Source: Lingula anatina
Lineage: Eukaryota; Brachiopoda; Lingulata; Lingulida; Lingulidae
DNA: 64,000 nt
Assembly: GCF_001039355.2 (NCBI RefSeq)
Contig: NW_019775697.1
Location: forward strand, 146,269 to 210,268
Reading direction: 5' to 3'
Position numbers and translations under genes: made by a program. Positions 37,455-49,046 of this stretch are shown piece by piece. Every line of letters starts with the position of its first letter. Position 1 is the first letter of the stretch. The notes beneath the pieces are model-generated. The model was not told where the DNA came from. It ran no database searches and was given only the letters and a program-made list of their open reading frames with translations.

Positions 37455-40400
37455 TAATCAATCGAAGTTAGGGCTAAGTTAAGTCTGTTAAACTCAGATA
37501 GTCAGTTACATAAAGCAAGTTAAGCAATAGGGTCCTACTGGGTATTTTTGTTACCTGTGAAAGCCACTTTTATTTTAAAGGATGCATGAAATTGCTCAAA
37601 TTATTTAATGTGCTCTGTCAAGCACCCCATTCCCTTGACTCATAAATGTGACTTTTTATTCTTAGTCCTTCGTGAAACAAAGTCATTATACCTGGTGATC
37701 CGTGATTTTCAACTCATTTTGGATCATTTTAGATGAGATATAATTAAAGTTTTTTGAAGTGATTTGTGAATTGATTTTGTTTCCCATGAAGTGTGATCAC
37801 TACCTCCCAAATGGGACCCTCTAAGTAACAGTAGTCCTGTTCTCCTTTCCACAAACTATTAAGCCATCTCATATGAACAACTCACTAAATGTCACTAAGA
37901 TGATTGAAATTTAGTCTTAACATTTAGTTTTAAAACCAAAGTATGGTAAGTGGCCATATATGCTAGTCTTAAAACAAAAATGTTGTAGCCTACAGACCCA
38001 GCTGTTTTAGCTTAGACTTTATAATCTTTACTTTTTTGTGAACTGGAAAGAAATCCAATATGTTATAAATAACTAGTACACACTTGAAACAGGCCTTGCA
38101 ATACTTACGTCCAATATCTACCGTATTACACACTGAGTGTTTCAGAAAATATAGGAATATCAGGGCAAACTATCATATACTAGTACCCATGTGATAGGGA
38201 ATGCTTCTGAATTTTTTACTTAATTTGTTCTATCTGAAAATAGACATCACTTAAAATGATCTGTAAAAACACAAAGAAATAACTGCCCAATTAATCTCAG
38301 TTCTTAAAATGAATCAACAGATTAACACTGACTTTTTAAACTTAAATTCAAGACAGAGCAAAAAACCAATTACATGCCATGAAAAGAGAGAAATACTGTA
38401 CTGTAGCACCTAATGTTTGTACATAGCAAACACTGATATGTTTAACACTATGAACTTCAAGAAACGTCTGGCTGAGGTAAGACAGTGACTCAGCCAGTAC
38501 TGAAGAATATTCTTCAGCAAAATTAAATGGGTTCAGGATTATTTTACCTCAACCTTTTTCAAATGAAGTGTTTTCAAAGAATTTATTCTATAATGTTGTT
38601 TTTTCATCCTGGCAGATTTATATTCTTTATAAGAAAACATGATGGCATTAATTGTAGCCATTTAACCCAATTTTACTACATTTCCACGTGTGATGTAATG
38701 CCAAAACCACATAGGTGTGTGCAGTATGAATCACTGACATGAAAAATACATCTATGGACTCTTAAATCAGAAAGGTGTGTGTTCTACGCAAGATCATGTA
38801 ATGATGAAAAAAACCTTCTTAAATTCCAATTATGTCATTACTCAAGAAGTTCCAATAAATAAATGTAAGTTCAAATAATCACCTACAATGTGATACATAT
38901 CTAATCTATATTTCTGTAAATGAAAACCAAGGGGAATGAAAATATTCACTGATAATGACAAAGAGGAAAAAGCTTTTTATGTTGTTCATCAAATTTAATA
39001 GAACACTACCTATAGGGCATTAAGTCAAATTAAGTCAAACATCAGATGTTAGGGAGTTAATCCAAAATACAAATATGTTTTTCTTTTGTCTTTTAAGAAC
39101 TTATCTACTACTTAATCTTTCACTGCCAAACTTAAAACAGTTTTCATGATGTTGAAAAAACTACAGACTGAGATGTAAATCCAAAACCCTTCTACAAAAA
39201 CTTTTGGGAACTTGGATATCAACGTTTGTTTTAAAATTTTTATGTGCAGCAAACTGTTAATGGCAAGTAATTTGAAGAAAGATATAATACTTGCATGTTT
39301 TATTTTGAAATCAAAATGCTTTATCTAGTAGAGAACTTAGTACATAAATTTTCGCTGTAAAGAATATCTTGTTCGCTTCATGATAACCGATGTAGACCCA
39401 AACTGACCCTGAACTGGAGAAACCCTTCCACAATGTACACAGCACCAGTTTATTCAAATAATAGGTTTACCGATTAGATCAGAACCTGTTCTCCAAGTTA
39501 CCTGTACCAAAACTTTGCCTATATTACATACCTGGATAACCTCAAACAATAATTGTGTCAAACTGCAAATACGAAGGTGGTTTATTTTTCATAGGGGTGC
39601 ATACATTTTATCTAGAAGAAGTCTGACACGAGGTAACTTCGTTACGAAGTCACTGGTGTGTTTTATAACCTTCCAGTATCAGAATTTAACATGCTCGTGG
39701 TTTAACCCAAATACCTAACAACTTAAAACAACGTGAGAGCAAGGAGGGTGTTTTTTTTTCTTCGTCTCTCCTCCACACAAAACCCCTAGACTCAATTGCA
39801 AACAAATCTTTATGTTCTTTTTAAAATTTATTATACCCAAGTGTTCCTAATAAAATACTTTGCTTAGAAAAAACATTTGAAAGATGTGAGAACTGTTTTC
39901 AAGTTCTAGTCACAGCAATAAATTTTAATTTCGTGACTCATTTAAGACAAAGTTCAACAATATGTAACTTGGGAGAAATTTGCCAATTAAAAATTAAGTT
40001 CTACTTGAGTGCTAGTGAAACCACAAAAAGTCTTTAATAGATCTCTTAAATCGATGACATCCATTTTGAAAAATGTTCCTTTTTTTGTATCAAGAAAACT
40101 GTCTCATCATTTTAACATTATTCAGAGCAAAAGAATCATTTCCTTATAAAAGAGAGGGGCAATATGCACCCACTGACATGATGTTGTTGGATATATTGCC
40201 TGAATATCAAATTGCTATACTTCAATGTACTGTTTAATTAATACTGTTACATGTACAATTTGTTGACCACAAACGTACTACAGGATAGGATGATAGCAAG
40301 CCAGTCATTCTTCCTCATTTTTGGGTAAAATATACATCTTAATTTCATGCATATATATACTTCTTTCCATACTCTACCAGGGTCACAGAGACAACTGTTT

Positions 40401-43400
40401 TCTGCATTTTTCTGTACTGTCCAGCCCAAAATTTTACAAACAAATGATAATAAGAGTACAAAACCTTGATCATCACCCAGCTAGTCTCTGTTACAGAGTG
40501 TAGTATTCATCACCAGCAGGAATAACATTAAAAATAAATGTCAGGTGTAACGTTGGCTGTATGCTGTAGCTAGCAGCAGGGGACTGTCTGCTTCAATATA
40601 CACATGTATTCATTGGAACACTGAATAGTCTATAAAATACAATGGATATAATTGCTGCATTATGCCTTTTATAAACTGCCCCTAAATAAAAAATTATGTA
40701 TCTACCATCAACAAAGTTTTGTCCAGTAGAACAACAAATCTGCCAGTTGATGAACAATATCAGGCACGTAGCCAGCAATTTAAGAAAGGGGGCGTCTTTT
40801 CTGAAAAAGTGGATCTTTTACCATAAAATCCTCATGTCACTAGATCAACTTTTATGCAGAGTGGACCTTTTCCCCGCAAAAGAGGTGGTTCTTTCAAACC
40901 CCCCCCCCCCCGAACCCTCCCCCCCTGGCTGTGAGCCTGGATATATACATTCACTAAATTCTACATGACATGGTCCATAGGTTCTGGATCTCAAGCACCA
41001 AATCCAAACTACTTCATAATCTTTTTAATGCAAACTTGCCAGAAAATCATGGTTACTCTCAAGGTGAACATAAAAACATATCCATGAGACATTATCAATC
41101 ATTGTGGCTTGGTTGGAAAGTATACTCAACTACAGTATAGAACTAAAAAGGTAGTTGAGTATATCACCTATGTAAAGAAAAAAAAGAAGCATATAGCATG
41201 GCATGATAGTGGTACAAAACAGGTCAAATGTTTCGTAAGGTGCTATAAAAACTTGTAAAAACATTCCCAAAAAGAAAAACAGCTGAAGGACTGGTTGCCC
41301 CATCCCAGGCAGGGTAAGCATTGTGTTCAGTTAGCTTGGTAGTTCATTTTTGTTTGCAAGACAGCTTTAGTGAAGTTCTATTTGATTATTGGGGTCTGGG
41401 CAGCAGAGCTGCAACTGCTTGGGTCTTTTGATATAAAATCAGCCACGGGTGAAGTAAAAACAATGTTTAACTTGGCTTCTCCTGGCTGGAATTTGACACA
41501 CAGCTAGCAAAAACAAACAAACAACAATGAAAAGCTAGTGTGCCGAAGACTTCCAGCCAGATTAAACAACAGGGTCCAGACATATATACGGCCAAGTTAA
41601 CCACCTTGGTCACCAAAACAAGAACATAAATGGACATTTGAAATCAGTAAGAAATTCTTTTCCCCAAGGCATTAGAAATTATTTTCATAAGGACCACAAT
41701 TTGGTCAGAGGCCCTATGTGAAAGGCATGTCTCAATTACTAAAATATCATGATTTAAGTTTAAAGATCATGAAGCTAGTTATGCTAAACTGCATTTGAAC
41801 TTCCACTTATAATAACTTCAATAACGTGTTCCACATTTTATAGTTTCAGTTATGTAATTTAAATACTGATACATGAGCAATGTATGGTTTTGCTGTGGAG
41901 GTGTTCCCATACGGTACAATTCACTTGTAATGTACATATTCTATAACATAATCCCCCACCTAATACATATGGCCATTTACATAAAAATAAAATACCTACA
42001 ACATCAACATCAAAATTCTGGAACATCTAAAATTGTACATGAATGAAACAAACTGTCACTTCAAAATACATCAAAGAACATCGCCATAAAACATATACTG
42101 TGATAGTTGATAAAGACTGAAAATAAAATGATTAGAAAAAGAGTGCTTTGTTATTTTTTAATAAACTAAGAGACTATAGAGACTTACAGATTAACATACA
42201 AAGTACCAGGCAGATATTTACACCTGTAAACATTTAGCAACAAGTGAGGCAATGTTCTTAGTCATCCAGTAAAACTGGAATCAAGCATAAGTATATATAG
42301 ATCAAATTCTAGCAATTAGGTGATTAATCATTGATTTTTACCACACAGGTTCCCGAATTTGATTTACATACATTCTTGATTAAACAGCAAGGTTCACAAA
42401 CAAAAAATTACAAAGACAGCTAAAAATGTTCACATAAAAGAAAAAAAATTCCAGGATGGATCAATGTTTATTATTGAAAAGTGCTGCTATGGCCCAAGGG
42501 AAAAATGTTACTCCAAATAAAAACTGCGAAGGACAAACAACTAAGTTCACGCTTATGAGTCAGTTGCAACTAGGTCTACAGGTGTAAAACAAAAGCAACA
42601 CACAACACTGGAAACAAATTGGACAAGTGGAATAATTATACTGTGCATAACACAAAACTAAGGTCTCTATAGGAGCAAATTGTATACCTTCTTCCTCCTC
42701 CACAGTTTCATCAAGGTAAAAGTCTGCAACAAGGCAATTTTGTTAAAGAGGTATTATTTAAAATATAAGATTTTTTAAAAAATTTACGAGATGAAGAACC
42801 AGACAACATTTATTGGAGTAGACAGCTATAAATCAGGCTACACGTGTAGGCATTAATTTGTGCCCTTGTTAAATGTTAGGAGGTTACTAAAAGTCCAGTA
42901 TATTTTTGTAGGTTACTAGGATATATAGTTTAGGTCACTAGTATTCTTAACAACCAAATAGATTTGTGCATTATTAATATAAAAAGAGGATAATAATCAT
43001 ACTAGTTACATAATACAATGTAATTTTGATGACAAGTACATATACATTCAGTTTTCATTGGTTGGATGGTTGGGATTAAGTTTTGTTCTTGCAAAGTTTT
43101 ATTTTTTTCCCTGAGATAGCGCTAGCACTCGCCAATTTAGCCAAATGCTAAAACTGACTTAATTTGGCTAAACAAAAAGGACTTGATTTGGCAAATTTTA
43201 GTCAAATTAAAGCTATTTTCATAAGAAATTGACAAAAAAGTGATGATTTGGCTAAGTGAAAAAAATTGCTAGCGCTACCGCAGTTTCCACATACATGAAG
43301 TATTAAAAAGGGGACAAAGACAAAGAAAAGTTGGAACATAAAGCAAAAGAGGAGACATTTTCTATTTTTGATTTGTTCAGTATCTCAGTAATGTCAATAT

Positions 43401-44045
43401 TGTACATCCCTCACAAGTGTGAGTATACTACGAGTAACTATTTCACTTAAAATTTAATCCCACTAGTATACAAGCAAGTATCTTCTATAGTTTCAAAATT
43501 TAAAATCTGAACCTTTCCCTCTTCCACTTTTTTTCACTATTATATTATTCAGCTTGTAAATTTGTCAATATGTGATCAAAGAATACAAATACAGAGTACA
43601 TACATATGTATTAGTATACAGTATATAACTACTGGTAGTATATACAGTGAATGTAAATGGTGGAAAATCTTATACCATTTTCTTTATATTCTTTACACGG
43701 GCTGTTTGAAAACTGATTGAGAGCATGTAAAGGTGATATGTCTACTTTTGTCTGGCCGAAGTTTACCTGTATAGATAGACTGCCCTTCACTGAACTGTAT
43801 AAATTAGTGAGTACAGTATACATGTATGTATGAGTATTGACAACGTAACGTCCGTTCTACTAAATAGATGTTATCAAGAACTTACCCCTCAATCTGTCTG
43901 CTCTTTTCTTGTAGAAGATGTCCGTTTCTATGTCTTGTTTGTGGGTTGAAATGTACTCTTTGATGATCCGCTGTGCATGCTCTTCAATAAGACGTTCCTT
44001 TTCACTGTTGTCCATTTCAGTTTGTCCGAGCAACTTTTCAGCCAT
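25971..44045 (-). CDS. Large TPR-repeat protein with C-terminal acidic/Trp motif arrays, four exons
   Basis: Exons are 44045-43886, 42723-42688 (36-nt microexon), 35016-34916 and 30896-25971. Phases fit and total 1740 aa. Residues 1-53 are a charged helical start (RLIEEHAQRIIKEY). A His/Lys/Glu-rich stretch, HKHHKEHEEEP, follows. From about residue 440 to 1150 TPR units repeat, for example AYLLSNLGKIHTQLNNIPSG, ALKALGDCYNAKEEHENALM and LMHQLGQIHTVLGDIDKAIE. After a basic linker (about 1180-1230) comes an acidic region with ETWEE-type motifs. Five units of the form EE-(F/Y)-(D/N)-x-x-T-G-x-W follow near residues 1469, 1511, 1553, 1652 and 1723, the last at the C-terminus. No membrane segment or catalytic domain is visible. 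TPRs generally scaffold protein complexes; I do not know this family. The last exon alone carries 94% of the coding sequence. Confidence 0.88.
31706..31912. mobile_element. MITE, family A, copy 4
   Basis: The left half contains TTCTCATAGACACACA, GATTGACCCAACTCTG, AGTGCAATCAGCTTAA and AATGACTCGTCTCC. The right half read in reverse gives GACCCATTCCTAGCGACACA, GGATCAACACAACTCT and TTGAGTGCAATCTG. It lies in the third intron of the TPR gene, is non-coding and more degraded than the other copies. Confidence 0.65.
32463..32545. repeat. (TA)n microsatellite plus poly-T
   Basis: About 32 uninterrupted TA units are followed directly by roughly 18 T. It is intronic to the TPR gene and likely to be length-polymorphic. 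Confidence 0.95.
36616..36661. repeat. Perfect 23-bp tandem duplication
   Basis: The unit starting ATTTTAATTCATCCTTGG occurs twice back to back (36616-36638 and 36639-36661) without a mismatch, so it is a recent slippage or repair event in an intron. Confidence 0.9.
37407..37451. repeat. (AAT)n microsatellite
   Basis: About 15 AAT/ATA units, intronic to the TPR gene. Confidence 0.95.
40761..40940. mobile_element. MITE-like repeat, family B, copy 2
   Basis: The left end is CAGGCACGTAGCCAGCAATT and the right end the inverted CCTGGCTGTGAGCCTGG, with G-rich and C-rich tracts inside each end. ATAT flanks both sides. It shares GTAGCCAGCAATTT and other blocks with 4969-5146. It is non-coding. Confidence 0.6.
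42688..42723 (-). CDS. 36-nt microexon of the TPR gene
   Basis: The sequence between acceptor GTTGCAG and donor GTATAC encodes FYLDETVEEEE with split glycine/aspartate codons at its edges. It is phase 1 on both sides, so skipping it keeps the frame. Exon 1 would then join the 35016 exon directly (ADRLRG-LGPK). That makes it a candidate cassette exon. It adds a short acidic segment. Confidence 0.7.
43111..43284. mobile_element. Short inverted-repeat element with AGCGCTAGC termini
   Basis: The left end CTGAGATAGCGCTAGCA faces the inverted right end TGCTAGCGCTACCGCAG. The inside repeats ATTTGGCTAA-type words in both orientations. It lies in intron 1 of the TPR gene. No clear target duplication is seen. 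Confidence 0.5.
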
Positions 44046-45555
44046 TTTGGCAATGTAACAGCTGACAACAACCTCTTTTCCAAAATGTACGTCTTATCTT
44101 AGCTGTGATAACATTTATAACGCAATGAAGAGCATGACAGTTCAAAAAGTACCTCTGTTCCGGCTCCGGCGGCGATGCATGACTCTCTCTGCGGTGAGTG
44201 GGAAACACCTCGAAATGTTGACCTACAATATACGTTTAAAGAAAATCATGTGACTGGTCATGTGACGTATTAACATTTCAACGGGAGAACGGTTCCACAG
44301 ACCCAGCTTTCAGAGGCGAGTTGCTTGTACAGCATTGAGCAATGAAGCAAATTTAATGTGTATAATTAAATATTAACATGAGACGCCAAAAACTTCACTA
44401 GCTGTAGAATTTTTTTAAATCCAGATCACGCTAGACAACCGAAACTGAAATTCGACCAGGTCCCAATGCCTACAAACAATTTTTGAAGTTGACAATGGGT
44501 GTAAGGAAGTATAGAACGTACATCCGTTTCACTTTGTAACTTTAGTCTTCGGACGTTCACATCATGAATGCCCATTCACGACACAGCACACCTGATGAGC
44601 CAAATGGGCTTTGTCAAAGCGGAAAATGATTTTTCTTTTCATACAATTTAGTTATGACTAACTACATGTATGGCAAATTTCGTCATAGTCACAAGTTAGT
44701 AGATTCCTCAATAGAACGTCATGCATGCGCCATTCTTTCAGAAACAATTATCTTTTTTTTTTTGGTCATAATGACATTACAGTTGTCATCATCATGCCCT
44801 TTGCTATCCCTATCCAAATATACTTCTTTTGAGAAAATACGTTTCGTCTTTGTTTTTATAATTATGGAATAATCATAAGCTAGGTCATTTTTACATAACG
44901 TACGTACCCCATACCCCCTAAATTGAAGTTAACTTTATAGGTTGGGGTATGAACAAACAGCCTAGTTTCTTCAAAATCTTAATATTTTATGAAGAATATA
45001 ATGGCCTTTATAGGCCTATGTACCATTATTGTACAATGATCAGTTGCATGGTAATATGACAAATTGCGTCAATCTGGCAATTAAGGAGGCATTTAATGTA
45101 AATTCATCAAACATACATTAAAACCCCGCTATTTATGCTGATAAAACGCGGCAAGCGTACGAAAGGAATGTAGCAGAGAAACACTTGGACCTATATATGT
45201 AGGGCGATTAAAACTTATTAATCCTTTAAAAAGCCATCATAAAATAAACATTTCTGTCTAACAGTTCCAAACGATGCTAATGATAATATCTTGTTCAACA
45301 ATAAAGAAGACATGGAAACCATAACTGAAGACAGGGTGGGGAAGTCACGTGTGTTGACCAAATTACCGGGGTAATAGCAACTTTCATATCAAGTATATAT
45401 ACCTTGTACAAAAACACAGGGTTATTTATTATTTCAAGTTGGCATCACCAGCGATTGTTTGGATCACGTAGATGAGGACGTAGGGCAAGGGTCAGGAGAT
45501 GAGGGTGGGGTGGGGGTAGTAAGAGTGGGGGGGGGCAGTAAGGGAGATTATAGGG

Positions 45556-45983
45556 TAGAAGGGTAGTGGCATCGTGAGAGGGATTCTTGTAAGGAGGATA
45601 ATGAAAGGAGAGATGCCATGCCATTATCATTATTCAACCTTTTAACGCCTGTTTATTGTTCTTTCCTTCTCTTAGATTCATCGGTTGAAGCTAACCCATG
45701 AAAATCGAAGGAAATAACTGTTTATTGCAACTTTGACTATCGTACGTATTTACAACCAGTCTAAGTTTNCTAGAAGGGTAGTGGTATCGTGAGAAGGATT
45801 CTTGTAAGGAGGATAATGAAAGGAGAGATGCCATGCCATTATCATTATTCAACCTTTTAACGATTGTATACTGTTCTTTCCTTCTCTTAGATTCATCGGT
45901 TGAAGCTAACCCATGAAAATCGAAGGAAATAACTGTTTATTGCAACTTTGACTATCGTACGTATTTACAACCAGTCTAAGTTT
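45556..45983. repeat. 213-bp direct duplication joined by an N (likely assembly artefact)
   Basis: 45556-45768 and 45771-45983 have the same length and differ at only a handful of positions, for example GCATCGTGAGAGG against GTATCGTGAGAAG. A single N at 45769 sits at the join. Allelic contig ends left unmerged would give this pattern. Confidence 0.85.
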
Positions 45984-46418
45984 CTCCTGCAACAGAATAA
46001 ATGTCGATGGAAAGTTGGACTGCACAGTAACGAAGACTCAGTTTTCATCTAACGTGCAAAGGCAAGACCTATTAATGTTTGCCAATGAGAGAAGTATATA
46101 TTCTAAAGGAGACAGCATACTTATTCCAAAATAATTTACAAAAATGGGTAACATTCTGTAACTATATAAGATTAAAACGATTAGACAAAAATAAATAAAC
46201 AAAAATTTTCATTTCTAAATCCACACGGACTAAACCAACAGTAAGTTTTCAACGTAAGATATTTTCAAAATGTGGCTCTGTCATTTAAAAAAGGGGCAGG
46301 AAAAAATGATTCTCGTAATATTCTTTACTCATCAGCGTAATTTGCGACTTAAGTTCCAAAATCACTTAACTGTTGTAATAATTTGACAGTGATTAACCTC
46401 CCTAACGCAGATGCTGCA

Positions 46419-46557
46419 TTTACCCTCTACCAGGGCGACAGATTGATTTTCCACAGATTGATATTCACAGATATGTCTATAGATAAATAGACAGTCATTT
46501 TGGCTCTCAGTCAGCAAAAAATGTCCACAATAATAACTGCGGCCCTGGTAGAGGGTA
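46419..46557. mobile_element. 139-bp MITE with 9-bp target duplication
   Basis: The ends are TACCCTCTACCAGGGC (after two extra T on the left) and its exact inverse GCCCTGGTAGAGGGTA. Direct repeats GATGCTGCA flank it at 46410-46418 and 46558-46566. A 9-bp duplication is typical of Mutator-like elements. It has no coding capacity. Confidence 0.85.
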
Positions 46558-48824
46558 GATGCTGCACACAGAGTTTCGTGTCAGTGTGGAGAACGAACAG
46601 TTCATTTTATCAATATACCATGTAACGACATGCGAACAATTTTATATAAGGTATTTACAAAACACTATACCCACTTTGGCCTCAAAACAACCGATGAAAG
46701 GTTTACTATCATTATTAAATCTCAAGAAGAAGAAACCCTCATCGCACTAGCTCAGTTTCTCTCCTCTTTTGCTAAGAGGGATCAAGAAGACAGTGCTACA
46801 CCCATCGGCAATTGAGCAGTAGTAATAGAAACTAGAGTTAATTAATTAATGAATTTATTTATTTATCTATTATTAGTAAATAATCTTACTCATTGTAATT
46901 GTTTAATAGCATATTCACTAAAATTATATTTATATTGTCATTTTCATCCACCCAGGTGGATGCATACGAAATAAAATGAAGTGAAATTAACAATTTATAT
47001 ATATTAAGAAAAATACACCATTCTTATCAAGGATGTATGTTGATTCCGGAAATTAGAGAAATATAAACAAAAGGTGATGTGACTATAATACAATTTAAAG
47101 AGCAAGGATGTCGGTTACATGTCTGATAAGGTCCGTTTGAAAACCATGGAAGCCAGGTGTGTCGGTTTTTTTTTTCTACAGACTCATTTTGTGTTTAGTT
47201 ACAGGTTAATCACACGTACAGGCATTTTCCTCGGGGCTGAACACTCACCCGAAGAAAAAAAACGCATTGGTGGGGGTCATTTTGAGCAAGAACGTTAACG
47301 TATTTACGTAAAAAGTATGAAGAAACCTAAAAATGAGTGTGTTAAGTGTAAGTCTTCTTTTTTCTTGTGAAATGCCACGCACTAATGAAACAAAAGTCTG
47401 CCGCATTGTATGTTCACTATAAATAATGTTTTATTTTAAGTTTAATGTATATAGCAGTACCTATAACCCTGACACAAGGCACATAATTATTTTACACATT
47501 AGGCCTTTTTAGGGGTTTGTATGTCAATAGGATTATGATTGATACATGTAGGTTGCCCACAAGGAACTCATGGGAAACATCTTGATTAGTTCAATTTGTT
47601 TGCCTGTCTCAAGTTTTATGATCTCTCGCATAAATATGGAGATTATTAATCAGAGTCAGATTTCGTTGCATAATGGAACCCACTCCCTGCAGATAATACA
47701 TCCTCAGCCGTGACGAGAGCTTGGGTTTCAACAGCTTGCTGAAAGTTTATTGTTGCAGTAGTTGAGATTTTGATTGTGTTGACTTGTTGAAGCAGGATTG
47801 GGTGCGTGTTGAATATCACAGTGGCAAGAACTCTCTATGTCTTTTTGCTAGAGCGGAATTTCAGACAATAGATTCACCGGCTAAAAAAAAAAAAAAATCC
47901 TGGCTGAAGACCAACCTGTCCTCTTGCGGCATATTAGTTTAAACAATGATGATGTAACTGGGCCTACTGACGAAAAGGAAAACCATCACCAGAATTTTGG
48001 AGCCTTGACTCTCCTGAAAATTAGGGGCCTGTCATTATTTATATCATCCAAGTTATCTTTTCATAAATATGTTTCGCTTTTCTACTGGGATGCATTTTCA
48101 AAACCATTGTACGAGGATCAAAGAAGTCTGAATCAAGGAAAATAGTAAATAGTTAAATTTTCAGGAGTAGAGCAAAGGGAGTCATAATCGAGATCTGAGG
48201 GCAACACAGAATATGGGAATCGGATTTAAACGTTTTATTGCCTAACCCTGATGATGGTATGTGTGTCTTACAGAAATATGAATATTTAAATAATTGTTAC
48301 GCTGTTCGATCGAGCAAATATTTTCCTGTTGATATATCGACATTAAATGTGGCTGTTGTGGACTCCAGTGTCATTGCGCATTACCTTCTTAATCCAGCCT
48401 GAGGACACCCATTTTACAATATTCTATAATCTGTGGCATAACCAACTAATTGCCGCACTATTGGTATTGTAAATCAATGAGGATAACGGTGTGAGGTAAC
48501 ATGATGCGTTTGTACGCCAAGTGCCACGTTGTGCCTTGTCTTTGCTAATGAATGCATTGAATAACTTGTCCGACAGAAATGTTACTGAGGATTCTGTTGT
48601 GCATTATTAATTGCACATTGCATCAAAATCACTTCTCGTACCACTATGCGGTGGGATATTTGAACCTACGGTAATTTTTTTCCAATGGTAAACAAAAACA
48701 TTGTCTTGGAATTAATTGTCTGTATATCTAAGTATGGTGGGGTATATGTGAAGCAGTGTATTGTGTATTATAATTCAAAGATGGAGAGCTTAGCATATTT
48801 CCCCGGCATGAGCTGCGTTGCAAT

Positions 48825-49046
48825 GAGCCCCCTTTACACTGGACGACGTCCTTTCTGCGTCCCGTAGTACGACCCTGTTTGAGAGTGAAAAAAATAATAC
48901 TTTACGTGCCGACAACTGGCCGATCATTAAGCATTCTCTCTGCAACCAAAGCGATGCTTTTACCTCATTTCTACGACCTCAGCGATGCTAGTTTCATGGT
49001 CACACAAAGGACGCAGAAAGGACGCCGTCCAGTGTAAAAGGGCCTC
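48825..49046. mobile_element. 222-bp MITE with 38-bp inverted repeats
   Basis: The left end contains CCTTTACACTGGACGACGTC followed by CTTTCTGCGTCC. The right end, reversed, reads GAGGCCCTTTTACACTGGAC, then GGCGTCCTTTCTGCGTCC. The arms match with few differences. No open frame or clear target duplication. Confidence 0.75.

Larger units (their letters stand above)
35017..42687 (-). other. TPR gene intron 2
   Basis: This 7.7-kb intron contains an AAT microsatellite (37407-37451), a 23-bp perfect tandem duplication (36616-36661) and a family B MITE (40761-40940). I see no additional exon with matching phase and splice sites. Confidence 0.55.

Noticed and set aside
46559-46815. Two overlapping ORFs next to the 139-bp MITE as a transposon protein remnant
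   Set aside because: Both are short, in different frames, and show no motif of a transposase or reverse transcriptase.
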